From: Ferruginibacter sp.
Lineage (GTDB): Bacteria > Bacteroidota > Bacteroidia > Chitinophagales > Chitinophagaceae
Length of the DNA stretch: 64,000 nucleotides
Direction: 5' to 3'
Assembly: GCA_013141115.1 (NCBI GenBank)
Contig: JABFRP010000002.1
Coordinates: 770,389-834,388 of the forward strand
The position numbers and the translations under genes are program-made. The notes beneath the pieces are model-generated. The model had not been told where the DNA came from, did not search any database, and worked only from the letters and a program-made list of their open reading frames with translations. This document shows positions 24,587 to 34,531 of the stretch, piece by piece. Position 1 is the first letter of the stretch. The number at the start of each line of letters is the position of its first letter.

Positions 24587-25825
24587 TTAATGCAGTAATA
24601 TACTGTCGTAAATTCTGTTATATTTTTCAATGGCCGAGGCTAATGAATAAAATTCTTTTGCTCCCCGCCTTATTTCGGCTGTATCACAATTTAAGCCAGC
24701 AACTATTTTTTCTGCAACAATAATATATTCCTGCCTATTAAATTGATGAATTACTATGCCGGAATGATATTGCTCTACAATTGTTTGCACATCACCCACA
24801 CCACTATTGGTAATTAAAGGAATACCCATGGCCATAATTTCGCCATGCTTGGTAGGCGAAGACGATTGTTTGGAATAACAGGGCTTTATAAAAAATATAG
24901 AAAACTGACTTAAGGAAAGTAAAAGTGGCACCTGCTGCCTGTTTGCTTTACGGGTAATTATTTTACCGGCATTTATATTATGCTTAACCGCCGCTGCTAT
25001 TATCTCATCGTGGCGGTGCGGCGATATAAATAAAAATTTTGCGGCAGGAATTTTATCACTCAGCACTTTACAAAACTCCAGCATTTCATCGGTAAGGTAC
25101 CAGCCACCTATTGAACCCAGGTAACTTACTATAACATCATTTTCATTAATTCCCAATTCAACTTTTAAGGCCTGTTTTTCTGCCTCTTGTACTTTATCAG
25201 GATTAAAAAGTTCCAGATCGGCACTACAGGGAATAACTTCCATTGGAATATTTTTTTTATACTCCGGCCATTCATTAATAATTTTTTCGGCTGCATAGGT
25301 AAGGCAAACAATACCATCGCTTGCTGCTACTGCAACAGCTTCTTTTTGTTTAAAAAAATTATACACTGTTTTAAATACCGGGTTCTTCAAATTCCACATT
25401 TTACCATCCACCCGGCTATCGGCATAAAATTCCCTGATATCGTTAAGGAATTTTACACCAAATTTTTGCTTCATCCATAAGCCCACCAATGCAGGCACAC
25501 CCGGCCGGGTGTGTACCATATCAATGGTATATTGCTTATGAATTTTTTTACCCTCTTTCCTTAGCTTAATTATATCAATCAGTGTAGATAATACAGGTGG
25601 ATTTTTAGTGTAGGCTATTGGCACCCACGTAATATCAAATGGCTTTACTAAATTTTCTATCACTGCTTTATTTTGCAAAAAAACCTGTTGCTTTTCGCAG
25701 CTTAATAAAAATATTTTATAGCCATGTTTACTTAAGCCCTGTAAATACGGTATTACCTGGCTTTGGCCTAAAGGATCCGTCATCCCATCGTAAGAAATGA
25801 ATAATATTTTTTTTCCGTTTGCCAA
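24587..25825 (-). CDS. GT4 glycosyltransferase with TTG start
   Basis: 412 residues. N-terminal KKILFISYDGMTDPLGQSQV and a donor-domain segment PTKHGEIMAMGIPLITNSGV place it in the GT4/GT-B superfamily. The start codon is TTG, immediately after the TAA of the preceding gene; an ATG start would remove the conserved first strand, so TTG is the better choice. Acceptor and donor unknown. Confidence 0.8.
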   Translation of the reverse strand: MANGKKILFISYDGMTDPLGQSQVIPYLQGLSKHGYKIFLLSCEKQQVFLQNKAVIENLVKPFDITWVPIAYTKNPPVLSTLIDIIKLRKEGKKIHKQYTIDMVHTRPGVPALVGLWMKQKFGVKFLNDIREFYADSRVDGKMWNLKNPVFKTVYNFFKQKEAVAVAASDGIVCLTYAAEKIINEWPEYKKNIPMEVIPCSADLELFNPDKVQEAEKQALKVELGINENDVIVSYLGSIGGWYLTDEMLEFCKVLSDKIPAAKFLFISPHRHDEIIAAAVKHNINAGKIITRKANRQQVPLLLSLSQFSIFFIKPCYSKQSSSPTKHGEIMAMGIPLITNSGVGDVQTIVEQYHSGIVIHQFNRQEYIIVAEKIVAGLNCDTAEIRRGAKEFYSLASAIEKYNRIYDSILLH

Positions 25826-26899
25826 TTAGTTATGGTTTAATACTTCGGTATATATTTTTTTTAAGCCTTCCATATGATGCGCCAGTGTAAAATTATTCAC
25901 TACCCTTTGCTTTGCAGCCAGCGCAAGCTCATCTCTTAAATTTTTATCAGCAACTATTTTTGTAAACTTATTTACAAAGTCATCTGTGTTGTTCAAATCA
26001 AAATAGATGGCGGTATCTGCACATTGCTCTTTAAAAGATGGTATATCGCTCAACATCATCGGCATTTGCATGGCCATTGCTTCCAACACACTTAACGAAA
26101 ATCCCTCAAACATGGAGGGCATTACAAAAAGATCGTAACCGGCCAATACCTCATGTATATTACTTACCTGCCCTTTTAAAACAACCGGAACCTTTGCTAC
26201 TTCAATTGCAGCCTGAATATTTTCTTTCTCCGGACCATTACCGTAGATGTGTAATTCTATTTTGGAATCATGCAGTTTTTTAAACGCTTCTATAAGATAA
26301 GCATAGTTTTTTCCTTTACGTAATGCGCCTACGGCAATAATGCGAAAATTTTCGTCCCTTGCTGATGATACGGGTTGTAATTGATATTGTTCCGTATCAA
26401 CAAAAGTATACAGCACAAATGTTTTATGCGGCTTTAAATGCAGCACAGAAAAATAATCTTGCAACGCTCCGTTAGATACCGCTATAATTGCGGATGATTT
26501 ACATGTATAAGTTAACTTATCCAATAAACGGATATACCATTTTTTATAATCGATAGCTGTAGCAATAGAAGTATGAATGGTGGTAACCAGCGGTATATTG
26601 CCGGGAACAGCCAGCCTTGCTACAAAATTGCATTGTGGTAAATGAGAATGTACAATATCTACCTTGTGTTTTTTGATAAGTTTTCTTAATTGAACAGCTG
26701 CCAGCGGAAAAGAAAGCAAAGATGGTTTATTCAGGCAAATATATTCATCGCATTGCAGCTCATTACCAAAATAATCTTTTTCCTGTAATGTAACCACAAT
26801 GTTGTGATATTCTTTTAATTCCTTTAAAACCCTTACCAGCATTGTTTCTGCCCCTCCCCGGGTAAGATTAAATATGCAATGCAGGATTGTTTTTTTCAT
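25826..26899 (-). CDS. GT4 glycosyltransferase
   Basis: 357 residues. GT-B fold with acceptor-side FNLTRGGAETMLVRVL and the donor-side Glu-x7-Glu motif in MFEGFSLSVLEAMAMQMP. It ends on the base before the TTG of the next gene, and starts 8 bases after the formyltransferase gene, so it is in the same operon. Donor and linkage cannot be inferred. Confidence 0.85.
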   Translation of the reverse strand: MKKTILHCIFNLTRGGAETMLVRVLKELKEYHNIVVTLQEKDYFGNELQCDEYICLNKPSLLSFPLAAVQLRKLIKKHKVDIVHSHLPQCNFVARLAVPGNIPLVTTIHTSIATAIDYKKWYIRLLDKLTYTCKSSAIIAVSNGALQDYFSVLHLKPHKTFVLYTFVDTEQYQLQPVSSARDENFRIIAVGALRKGKNYAYLIEAFKKLHDSKIELHIYGNGPEKENIQAAIEVAKVPVVLKGQVSNIHEVLAGYDLFVMPSMFEGFSLSVLEAMAMQMPMMLSDIPSFKEQCADTAIYFDLNNTDDFVNKFTKIVADKNLRDELALAAKQRVVNNFTLAHHMEGLKKIYTEVLNHN

Positions 26900-26907
26900 A
26901 TATATTG

Positions 26908-27719
26908 CTACTGGATGTTTACAGTTACTATTGAAGCCATTTTATTTAAATACTCTGCAGTATTTACTTCCTTGTTAAAGTATCGCATATTTTTCAGCAA
27001 CCGTCTTTTCTGTTTATAATTCCAGTCTTTTGAATAATAGGTGGTTCCTGCTGCAATACTGTTTTGCTTTACCCTTTGCAGTGTGTTGCTGCCCATGCTT
27101 TTTACCGTTTGTAAATACAAGGCATGCGCCTCTTCCATCACTTTTATATGAATATCCGAAAGCGATTCGTTACCGGTAAATTTAACAATAGCTGTACATA
27201 ATAAATCCCCGGAGTCAATACCTGCATCTATCCACATAATGGTATTACCAATAAGGTGAAACTGGCGGCTGGCAATACACCAGTTGGTACAGTTTGGAGA
27301 TCCTTTTATATAGGGAGATAAGCCGGTATGCAAATTTATAATTCCAACAGGAAGCTGAATTTCTAATATATTTTTTTTAAGCAGGGAAGTTCCTGATACC
27401 ATTACCAGATCTGCCTGGTTATCTGTAATAAACAGTTTTGCATCGGCACTGTTAATGCTGCTTACTTCTAAAATTTTTGTTGCAGGAAACTGGTCATACT
27501 TCATGTTATAAAATTGCAGCATCTGCTGCCATGCTCCAGTTATCCGCCTAAAAAAATAAGGTTACTTAATTTTGTAAAAATATTTTTAAATGTATATAGT
27601 TTATTGCTTTTTACTTTCTTCTTTTCAACTACCACCCCAACCAAATTAAAGTTTGCAGCAATTTTATGTGCAAGTGCTTTCTGGTTTGCCTGGGCAGAAC
27701 AAAGTAAAATTATCTTCAT
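26908..27719 (-). pseudogene. Sugar N-formyltransferase, frameshifted
   Basis: The conserved part, open from 27522, has the formyltransferase core: NLHTGLSPYIKGSPN with catalytic Asn and His, and IDAGIDSGDLL with the Asp. It lacks an N-terminus. Reading the minus strand from an ATG at 27719 gives MKIILLCSAQANQKALAHKI and about 57 residues, then a stop at 27542-27540. A seven-A run at 27550-27556 separates the frames: one more base gives one continuous protein of about 270 residues. The ATG at 27719 overlaps the stop of the upstream deacetylase (ATGA). Likely role: N-formylation of a 4-amino sugar such as Qui4N. Whether the lesion is real or an assembly error is open. Confidence 0.8.
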
Positions 27720-28639
27720 TTTTTTATAAGTGATTTTAAAGCTGATTCTATGCCGTAGATTTTTATCTTATTTCTTATAAAAGAGTCATTATACAATTCA
27801 ATTCTTGGCACTTCAAATAAATCCTGCTTTTGAGAATTGTATAATTTTTGATCAACCGCCAGCCCTATTTTATAGCCAGCCTGTTTAGCCACTTCTTTAA
27901 CTTTTTTATTATAGCTACCAACAGGATAAGAAATAGTTGTGGGGAAATACCCCAATTGTTGCTGAATAATTTCTCCCGATATCCTGATCTCCTTTTCCAG
28001 TTCTACCTGATTATCTATGGTAGCCAGTGGAGGGTGTGTCAGTGTGTGTGAACCAATTTCAACAGGTTCGTTTTTAAGAGTCCGCAAATCATCCCAGGTC
28101 ATCATCAGATTACAGGGAGCAGCAACATCGTCAAAGCTTTCCATAAAATGCTGCATTATCGCATTTCTTCTTTCATTATCAACCAATTTCAAAAACTGTT
28201 TAAATTTTTTTGAATAACTGATCTGCTCTTCTTTATTATTCCATTTATATATTGCAAAAGCTGCGCAGGCTTCACCATAATCAAAAGGCGGTAACGCTAA
28301 TTTTTTTGTATTAAAAAAAAGATAATCCATTATGTAGGTCCATGTTGGCAGGTTATTATCCACACATTCGGCAACTACAAACATAGAGCTGGGCAGATTA
28401 TAATTTTTAAGAACAGGTAATGCAAAATCCAAATAATCCCTGTAGCCATCGTCAAAAGTAATTGCAAGTGCTTTTTTGGTATGCCGCTTTTTATTAAGGC
28501 AAATTTCCTGCAATGGTAATACTTCATAATTTTTACTTACAAAACGAATGATCTTCTCAAAAAGTTCCGGAGCCATAGGATCCCAAAGCTTATCTCTTAC
28601 TGTATTAACCCGGTGAAATAACAGAATAGTTGCATTCAT
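27716..28639 (-). CDS. Polysaccharide deacetylase (NodB fold)
   Basis: 307 residues. Motif 1 ITFDDGYRDYLDFALPVLK gives the metal-binding Asp pair. Motif 2 is SHTLTHPPL with two His, and motif 3 region SYPVGSYNKKV follows. The enzyme removes acetyl from a sugar residue of a glycan; no signal peptide or membrane helix is evident. Its stop codon overlaps the start of the formyltransferase gene by four bases. Deacetylation followed by formylation would be a consistent pair of steps, but this is inference. Confidence 0.85.
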   Translation of the reverse strand: MNATILLFHRVNTVRDKLWDPMAPELFEKIIRFVSKNYEVLPLQEICLNKKRHTKKALAITFDDGYRDYLDFALPVLKNYNLPSSMFVVAECVDNNLPTWTYIMDYLFFNTKKLALPPFDYGEACAAFAIYKWNNKEEQISYSKKFKQFLKLVDNERRNAIMQHFMESFDDVAAPCNLMMTWDDLRTLKNEPVEIGSHTLTHPPLATIDNQVELEKEIRISGEIIQQQLGYFPTTISYPVGSYNKKVKEVAKQAGYKIGLAVDQKLYNSQKQDLFEVPRIELYNDSFIRNKIKIYGIESALKSLIKK

Positions 28640-28801
28640 CTGATATATAATATTTTTCTGCCTGCTGCTAAAGCAATTTAAGTAAATATTTTGTTCAATT
28701 TTAGTATCCCATTAACGAAACTACTGATGCCTTATTGCAGCATTACGTGCTACCTAAAAAAACGGTTATACAATTAGGTTAAAAAACCGGTTTCAATACT
28801 A

Positions 28802-29764
28802 TCAAAATTTATTTTTAATTTTATAAATAATGGAATTAAAAAGTATTTTATTAGGAACGGAGGTAACGTAATGAGATATTTTTTTTCGCTGCTCACAGTT
28901 TTGTTTTATAAACTCAATCATATACGGCTCAATGGCCATTTCAGGAATACTTAATTTTTGCAGATCTGCGGTATAATCGGCGGCATCACTATTTAAAAAA
29001 TAATCTTCCAGTGCCGCAAGGTATCTTATTTTTAAACTATCTTTTTGGCTGGCAGGTAATTTGCTATACATTATCTGGTAGCCAAGTATTGTTTTTTCCA
29101 TGGCTTTAATAAACCCCAATTTTGACCATACGCCTCCCTGATGCACACGATACATACCCATTCTTTTTGGAAAAAATTTCAGTAAGCCATATTGTGCCAC
29201 TGCCACATAAACAAAAAAATCAAGGTAGGGTGAAGCGATTGACTCTTTTAAAAAACCAATTACAGCACTGTGATTACGAAACACTACCGATAATGTGGTA
29301 ATATAATTGCGGTGAGACAGTAAGTAATGTATATCTGAAGTATCCGGCGCATCCCATTTAGCAGATTTGGTTTTTTTAGTACCAGCAATATGATAAGTGT
29401 CGTGAAAGGTTAGTGAATAGTTGTTATTGCTTTCTAAAAAAACAACCTGTGTTTGCAATTTATTTTTATCTATCCAGTAATCATCTCCTTCACACAAGGC
29501 AATGTATTTTCCGGTGCAGGCTTCAAATGTTCTGATAAAATTTTGAGCCGGTCCGTAATTTTTATCCGATGGCAATAATTTTATTTTACCCGGATATTTT
29601 TTTACATAGGCCTCACAAATTGCTTTTGTATCATCAGTGCTGTAATCTTCACCTATTACCAGCTCAAAAGTATAGGCTGTTTGCTGCATCAGGATACTGT
29701 CTATTGCTTTTGCTATAAACGGTCCGTGATTGTAACTGATCATACAAATGCTGATATCAGGCAT
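28802..29764 (-). CDS. GT2 glycosyltransferase
   Basis: 320 residues, GT-A fold. N-terminus ISICMISYNHGPFIAKAIDS with GEDYSTDDT, and CEGDDYWIDK carrying the DxD-type metal site. A basic C-terminal tail follows. It belongs to the family-2 enzymes that add hexoses or amino sugars in surface polysaccharides. It lies 35 bases downstream of asnB. The 162 bases between it and the deacetylase gene hold nothing I can name. Confidence 0.85.
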   Translation of the reverse strand: MPDISICMISYNHGPFIAKAIDSILMQQTAYTFELVIGEDYSTDDTKAICEAYVKKYPGKIKLLPSDKNYGPAQNFIRTFEACTGKYIALCEGDDYWIDKNKLQTQVVFLESNNNYSLTFHDTYHIAGTKKTKSAKWDAPDTSDIHYLLSHRNYITTLSVVFRNHSAVIGFLKESIASPYLDFFVYVAVAQYGLLKFFPKRMGMYRVHQGGVWSKLGFIKAMEKTILGYQIMYSKLPASQKDSLKIRYLAALEDYFLNSDAADYTADLQKLSIPEMAIEPYMIEFIKQNCEQRKKISHYVTSVPNKILFNSIIYKIKNKF

Positions 29765-29799
29765 TAGTTATTTTTTGCTTTATACTGTGTGGGGTGGCT

Positions 29800-31710
29800 T
29801 TAATTATTGTTCATCCATTTATCGTACCACATCTGAAACATCAATAAAAACCATATTTTTTCGGCCCTTTCCTTTTTACCATTGTAAAAAGAGTTTTTTA
29901 TCCGCTGCACTTCATCATTATTAAATACGTTTTGTTTTATTATAAATGCCTCATCAAAATACCTGTCTATAAAAGGTTTTAATTCCACTTCCAGCCAGCT
30001 GGCAATAGGAATACCAAAACCCATTTTGGGCCTGTCCATCATTTCCTTTGGAATATATTTGTGTACAATCTCTTTAATGATGAATTTTTTATTGCCGTTG
30101 TTGTACTTATACTCCATGGGTAATTGGGCCGCCCACTCTATTATACGATGGTCTAAAAAAGGCTCTCTTCCTTCAAGGCTTACACTCATTCCGGCCCTAT
30201 CTACTTTTTGCAAAATATCATCCAGCAAATAGGTTTGATAATCTATTGCCATCATGTAATTTAATGTCGAATAACTGTCTTCTTTCAATTCTTCACTATC
30301 AAAGGCAGAAGGCAAAATACTTATCGGGGCCTTAAACAGCGCATCAATTGAATCGCTGGTCATTTGCTGTGTAATATTTTTTAAAATATTTTGTTCCGAC
30401 GGGTTTTTCAAAAAGGTCTTTATCTTTTCGTACCTGCTGTGAAAAAGATATTGCTTATTAAGGAATGGAATGGCATTGGCCGGCACCACATCCATAACTG
30501 CTGCTACAGATTTACGCATAAAACCCGGAATATTTTGCAGCTTTTTACCGTACTTAGTAATGTAATCGTAACGATTGTAGCCTGCAAAAATTTCATCGCC
30601 AGCATCTGCCGATAATGCTACGGTTACTTTTTCTCTTGCAATTTTACTTACCAGCGATGTGGGTATGGCGCTGCTATCCGCAAAAGGTTCATCATAAAAA
30701 AATGGCAGTTGCGGTACAATTTCCAACGCTTCTTTTTCGGTACAATAATATTCTGTATGATCGGTACCTAAATGTGCTGCTATTTCTTTTGCATACGGCG
30801 CTTCGTTTAATCCTGCATCTGGTACACCTATTGTAAATGTTTTTATTTTATCGGTATTGTTAGCCTGTAGTAATGCAGTTACACAACCACTATCATATCC
30901 GCCGCTTAAAAAAACACCTACCGGCACATCACTTACCATGCGGTATTGAAAAGCATTGGTCAATAACTTTTCTGTTTCGGTAATGGCATCGGGCAAGCTG
31001 ATCTTTAAAGTAGGTTTATTGTAAGCATCGTATACATTCCAGTATTGTTGCGTATGCAAATGCTTTGCAGCAATGTCAAACTCTAAAAAATGGCCGGGCT
31101 TTAATTTATAAGTATTGTGATAAATACAATGCGGCGTGGGTACATAGCCATACTGCATATAAGCAGCGGCGGCACTTATATTAATTTCCTTTACAAAATC
31201 CGGGTGCTGTACAATGGCCTTTAATTCTGATCCAAATAACAACAGGTTATTATGCCAGTAATAAAAAAAAGGTTTTACACCAGCCCTGTCCCGGCAGGCA
31301 AATAATTTTTGTTTGGCCTCATCATAAATTACAAAAGCAAACATTCCTATAAACTGTTGCAGGGCTGCGCTGCCCCATTCTCTGTAGGCATGTAAAATAA
31401 CTTCGGTATCGCTATGGCTGTGAAACTGGTGACCTTTTTGCTCCAGCACTGCTTTAATTTCGGCATAATTATAAATTTCGCCATTAAAGGTTATGTGCAG
31501 CGATTGGTAGGTTTGCGGCTGGCTTCCTCCTGCTGTTAAATCAATAATACTTAAGCGCCGGTGGCCAAGGCCAACTGTGGCAGTGTTTGTATTATAAATG
31601 CCGTACCCTTCGCCATCGGGACCCCGATGAGCCATGATACGGTTCATTTTTTCTAAAATAGGTTGATCTGTCTTTTTATTAAAATCGGCAAAGCCGGAAA
31701 TACCACACAT
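29800..31710 (-). CDS. asnB: Asparagine synthetase (glutamine-hydrolysing)
   Basis: 636 residues from the ATG at 31710, which makes Cys2 (MCGISGF) the glutaminase nucleophile after Met removal; an upstream reading to 31803 would bury it and is rejected. The N-terminal class II amidotransferase has RGPDGEGYG and GEIYNY. The synthetase domain has the PP-loop VFLSGGYDSG. Copies in polysaccharide loci often amidate uronic acids, so that role is likely besides asparagine synthesis. A candidate -7 box is close upstream. Confidence 0.92.
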   Translation of the reverse strand: MCGISGFADFNKKTDQPILEKMNRIMAHRGPDGEGYGIYNTNTATVGLGHRRLSIIDLTAGGSQPQTYQSLHITFNGEIYNYAEIKAVLEQKGHQFHSHSDTEVILHAYREWGSAALQQFIGMFAFVIYDEAKQKLFACRDRAGVKPFFYYWHNNLLLFGSELKAIVQHPDFVKEINISAAAAYMQYGYVPTPHCIYHNTYKLKPGHFLEFDIAAKHLHTQQYWNVYDAYNKPTLKISLPDAITETEKLLTNAFQYRMVSDVPVGVFLSGGYDSGCVTALLQANNTDKIKTFTIGVPDAGLNEAPYAKEIAAHLGTDHTEYYCTEKEALEIVPQLPFFYDEPFADSSAIPTSLVSKIAREKVTVALSADAGDEIFAGYNRYDYITKYGKKLQNIPGFMRKSVAAVMDVVPANAIPFLNKQYLFHSRYEKIKTFLKNPSEQNILKNITQQMTSDSIDALFKAPISILPSAFDSEELKEDSYSTLNYMMAIDYQTYLLDDILQKVDRAGMSVSLEGREPFLDHRIIEWAAQLPMEYKYNNGNKKFIIKEIVHKYIPKEMMDRPKMGFGIPIASWLEVELKPFIDRYFDEAFIIKQNVFNNDEVQRIKNSFYNGKKERAEKIWFLLMFQMWYDKWMNNN

Positions 31711-31732
31711 ATATATATTAAAATTTGCCTTG

Positions 31733-31740
31733 CAAAGGTA
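31733..31740 (-). promoter_or_regulatory. Candidate -7 box for asnB
   Basis: The minus strand reads TACCTTTG, a full TAnnTTTG match, 22 bases before the asnB start codon. No clear TTG lies 17-23 bases upstream. Confidence 0.45.
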
Positions 31741-31778
31741 AGTGTATGTTCTGGAAATGAATTTACAGAATTCGTTAT

Positions 31779-31820
31779 TACAAAAATCAACAGTATCAAC
31801 CAATACTGTTGATTTTTGTA
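31779..31820. promoter_or_regulatory. Perfect 18-base inverted repeat in a divergent promoter region
   Basis: 31779-31796 pairs perfectly with 31803-31820 around a 6-base spacer. It lies between divergent asnB and the plus-strand membrane gene, about 40 bases upstream of the asnB -7 box. Its place suits an operator; as RNA it would be a strong hairpin with a U-tract on either strand. Confidence 0.55.
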
Positions 31821-31970
31821 CATTAATTTTATTGCCTTGTAGCTTCTGTTACAGTAACAAAACTATTGTTTATATTGCAACAATATTGCCTGCGCAAATA
31901 ATGCACAGCACTTTTATAAACAAATTTTTATTCTAACCCGTGGGCTGGGGCAATATGCCAGCATTTTTCT

Positions 31971-33320
31971 ATGCAATATATTACCATATACGATTACGTG
32001 CTGCTTCCGATATACCTGTTTATTTTTTACATAATTATTAAAAGAAAATCTCTAAAACTTGCTGATGCAGAGTTGGGAAAAATTTTTATGACCGCATTTT
32101 TGCTAAGGATGCTCGGTTCTGTAGCATACTCTATGCTGGTGCAGTATTATTATGGCTACGGTGATTCATTTACTTACTATGGTGGCAGTAAGTTTATAAC
32201 CGATCAAATTCATGCCAACCTGAATAATATCAGTTATTTTTTTACCGATACAAAAGATATCGAACGATTCTATCTTGATGAGGGCAATACTGATCTGAAG
32301 GGGTATATCGCTGCAAATTCTTCGGTAGCTGTTATGAAGCTGGCTGCTGTTGTTTCATTTTTTTCTTTTCATAAATTTTTAATCATCTCCATCTTTTTTG
32401 GATTATTTTCTTTTGCAGGTCAATGGAAATTATTTACTGTTTTTAATGATATTACCGGGCATAAAAAACAAAAGTTACTTGCTGCTGTAGTGTTGTATTA
32501 TCCCTCTATTTGGTTTTGGGGCAGCGGCCTTATGAAAGAATCTATTTGTATGGGGGCATTGGGTTTTATTGTAAGCATTATTTACAAAAGCTTTGTAAAG
32601 AAAAATATACAGCTTGCAGACTGGATAGTGCTTTTGCCTTTGTTGTATATTGTGTATGTAATTAAAAGCTACATAATTATTATTTTATTAGCTGCAATAA
32701 TACTCACCGTCATCTTTGCCTATTTTCAGCAGGTAAAATCTTTACTTATCAGAATAGCACTTAGTATTGTAGTTGGTATAATCATCATCGTTTCGCTTAA
32801 TTTTTTAAATTTCTCCGATCAGATCAACGACCTCGTAGAAGAATCGTACAGCCAACTGGAATCCTTTCAACAAAGCTATAAACAAAACCAGGACCTGGAT
32901 GAAACCAGCAAGGCTGGTTTTGAAATAGGCAATTTTAATGCAAGTTTAAGCAGTTTACTGGCAAAGAGCCCGATAGTAATATTCTCTTGTATTTACAGGC
33001 CATTTTTATGGGAAAGCAGAAAGATCATCATCTTCCTTTCTTCATTGGAAACAACTTTGCTTTTACTTGCTACATTGTACTTGCTGGTAAAAACCAAGGT
33101 TTTGAAATTCTTTTTAGCAATCTTTTCAAACCGCTATACTTTCTTTTGCCTGATTATATCTCTGTTATTTGCACTAATAATTGGTTTTACCACTTTTAAT
33201 TTTGGTACTATGGTAAGGTATAAAATAGCATTATTGCCATTTTTCTATTTCATGCTTTTTTATATTTATATAAAACTAGAAGAGCCAAAAAAGGAAAATG
33301 CAGTAATAAGTACTACCTGA
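31971..33320 (+). CDS. Multi-spanning membrane protein, candidate polysaccharide polymerase (copy 2)
   Basis: 449 residues with about ten membrane segments. Relative of 20914-22257 (shared YGDSF, WFWGSGLMKESIC, RPFLWESRK, FNFGTMVRYKI). A soluble loop of about 60 residues (roughly 285-330) rich in Asn/Gln/Ser separates the two membrane halves, as in the other copy. As there, it is a lone plus-strand gene between minus-strand operons. A Wzy-like role is inferred from topology and context only. Confidence 0.7.
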   Translation: MQYITIYDYVLLPIYLFIFYIIIKRKSLKLADAELGKIFMTAFLLRMLGSVAYSMLVQYYYGYGDSFTYYGGSKFITDQIHANLNNISYFFTDTKDIERFYLDEGNTDLKGYIAANSSVAVMKLAAVVSFFSFHKFLIISIFFGLFSFAGQWKLFTVFNDITGHKKQKLLAAVVLYYPSIWFWGSGLMKESICMGALGFIVSIIYKSFVKKNIQLADWIVLLPLLYIVYVIKSYIIIILLAAIILTVIFAYFQQVKSLLIRIALSIVVGIIIIVSLNFLNFSDQINDLVEESYSQLESFQQSYKQNQDLDETSKAGFEIGNFNASLSSLLAKSPIVIFSCIYRPFLWESRKIIIFLSSLETTLLLLATLYLLVKTKVLKFFLAIFSNRYTFFCLIISLLFALIIGFTTFNFGTMVRYKIALLPFFYFMLFYIYIKLEEPKKENAVISTT

Positions 33321-33344
33321 TTTATTTGCGGAGCTACCGAGTTA

Positions 33345-34511
33345 TTATTTATTTAAGCAATCTGCATACACCTGTACAGTTTCAACTGCCATCTTTGTCC
33401 ACGAAAATTGCTGCAACTGTTTTGTACCTTCTGCCACTAAAACTGGTCCCAATGATGGATCAGCATAAAATTTCAATATCGCTTCTGCTATATCGCCGGG
33501 TTCAAATGGATTAAAATACAGTGCGCCATTGCCTGCTATTTCTGGTAATGATGTAGTGTTGGAACAGAGTAGGGGAACTTTATAATAAAAAGCTTCCAAA
33601 ACGCCTAAACCAAAACCTTCTGCCAGGGAAGGAAAGATATAGGCATCAGCATTTTTAAAGTAACTTTCTACGCAGGCCTGTGATAAATAACCGGTAAAAA
33701 CCACTCTTTTTTCAGTTGCATTTATGGCACTTACCATTTCCAGATCCTCTGGCTTTAAATGCTTATCACTGCCAATGATAACCAATTTTTTATTAGCTGC
33801 TATATTGGGCATAGCTTTTTTAAATGCTATTAGTAAATTAGAAATATTTTTGTGTACCCTTGATGTACCCACATACAATAAATAATTGCCTGATAACGGA
33901 AACTGATCTTCGCATTCACCGGTTTCTGCATCTTTTTCATGTATCAGATGCTCCCAACCAAGATGTATCACTTTTATTTTATCGCTTGCTTTTGCATCTA
34001 ATTTATAAGTACTAACCAGGTCGGCTTTTGTAGCATGAGAGATGGCAATAATTTTTTGCGCATTTTTTAATGCATTTTTTATAACCTGGTATAAATACAT
34101 TGGTGCCAGCTTAAACGTGTATTTGGGATTATCAAAATACCGGTTAAAAGTAATGTCGTTTACAGTGCAAATACCATTTTTTAATGCAAACGGGTAGTTG
34201 TTGGAAGTGATATGAATAAGGTCGAATTGTTTTCCGTATTTGCGCAAAAACCAAAACATATCCCAATCTCTTTTGGGACCAATGGGAGCCACCTGTGTTT
34301 CAATTACTTTTATTGCAGGATTCAATAACAGATCGGTTAGTGCTTTTCTTTTAAGCCCTTTGTTTATTACAACTGTATAATTAAACCTGTCAAAACTTTC
34401 TTTAGGCAGGTATTGTATTAAATTAATGATACAATGAGACAGCCCATCTACCTGTGATGTAACAGTAGTAGCATCTATCAGAATTTCCTTTTTCATATTC
34501 GCATTTTGCAT
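33345..34511 (-). CDS. GT4 glycosyltransferase
   Basis: 388 residues; a start at Met6 (MKKEILIDATTV) is equally possible. GT-B fold with YVGTSRVHKNISNLLIAFKK at the beginning of the donor domain and Glu-x7-Glu in LAEGFGLGVLEAFYYKVPLL. Resembles mannosyl/rhamnosyl transferases of the WbdA/RfaB type in wording, without a firm specificity. It follows the FkbM-type gene by about 20 bases. Confidence 0.85.
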   Translation of the reverse strand: MQNANMKKEILIDATTVTSQVDGLSHCIINLIQYLPKESFDRFNYTVVINKGLKRKALTDLLLNPAIKVIETQVAPIGPKRDWDMFWFLRKYGKQFDLIHITSNNYPFALKNGICTVNDITFNRYFDNPKYTFKLAPMYLYQVIKNALKNAQKIIAISHATKADLVSTYKLDAKASDKIKVIHLGWEHLIHEKDAETGECEDQFPLSGNYLLYVGTSRVHKNISNLLIAFKKAMPNIAANKKLVIIGSDKHLKPEDLEMVSAINATEKRVVFTGYLSQACVESYFKNADAYIFPSLAEGFGLGVLEAFYYKVPLLCSNTTSLPEIAGNGALYFNPFEPGDIAEAILKFYADPSLGPVLVAEGTKQLQQFSWTKMAVETVQVYADCLNK

Positions 34512-34531
34512 TACAGCACCCGTTAATTTTC

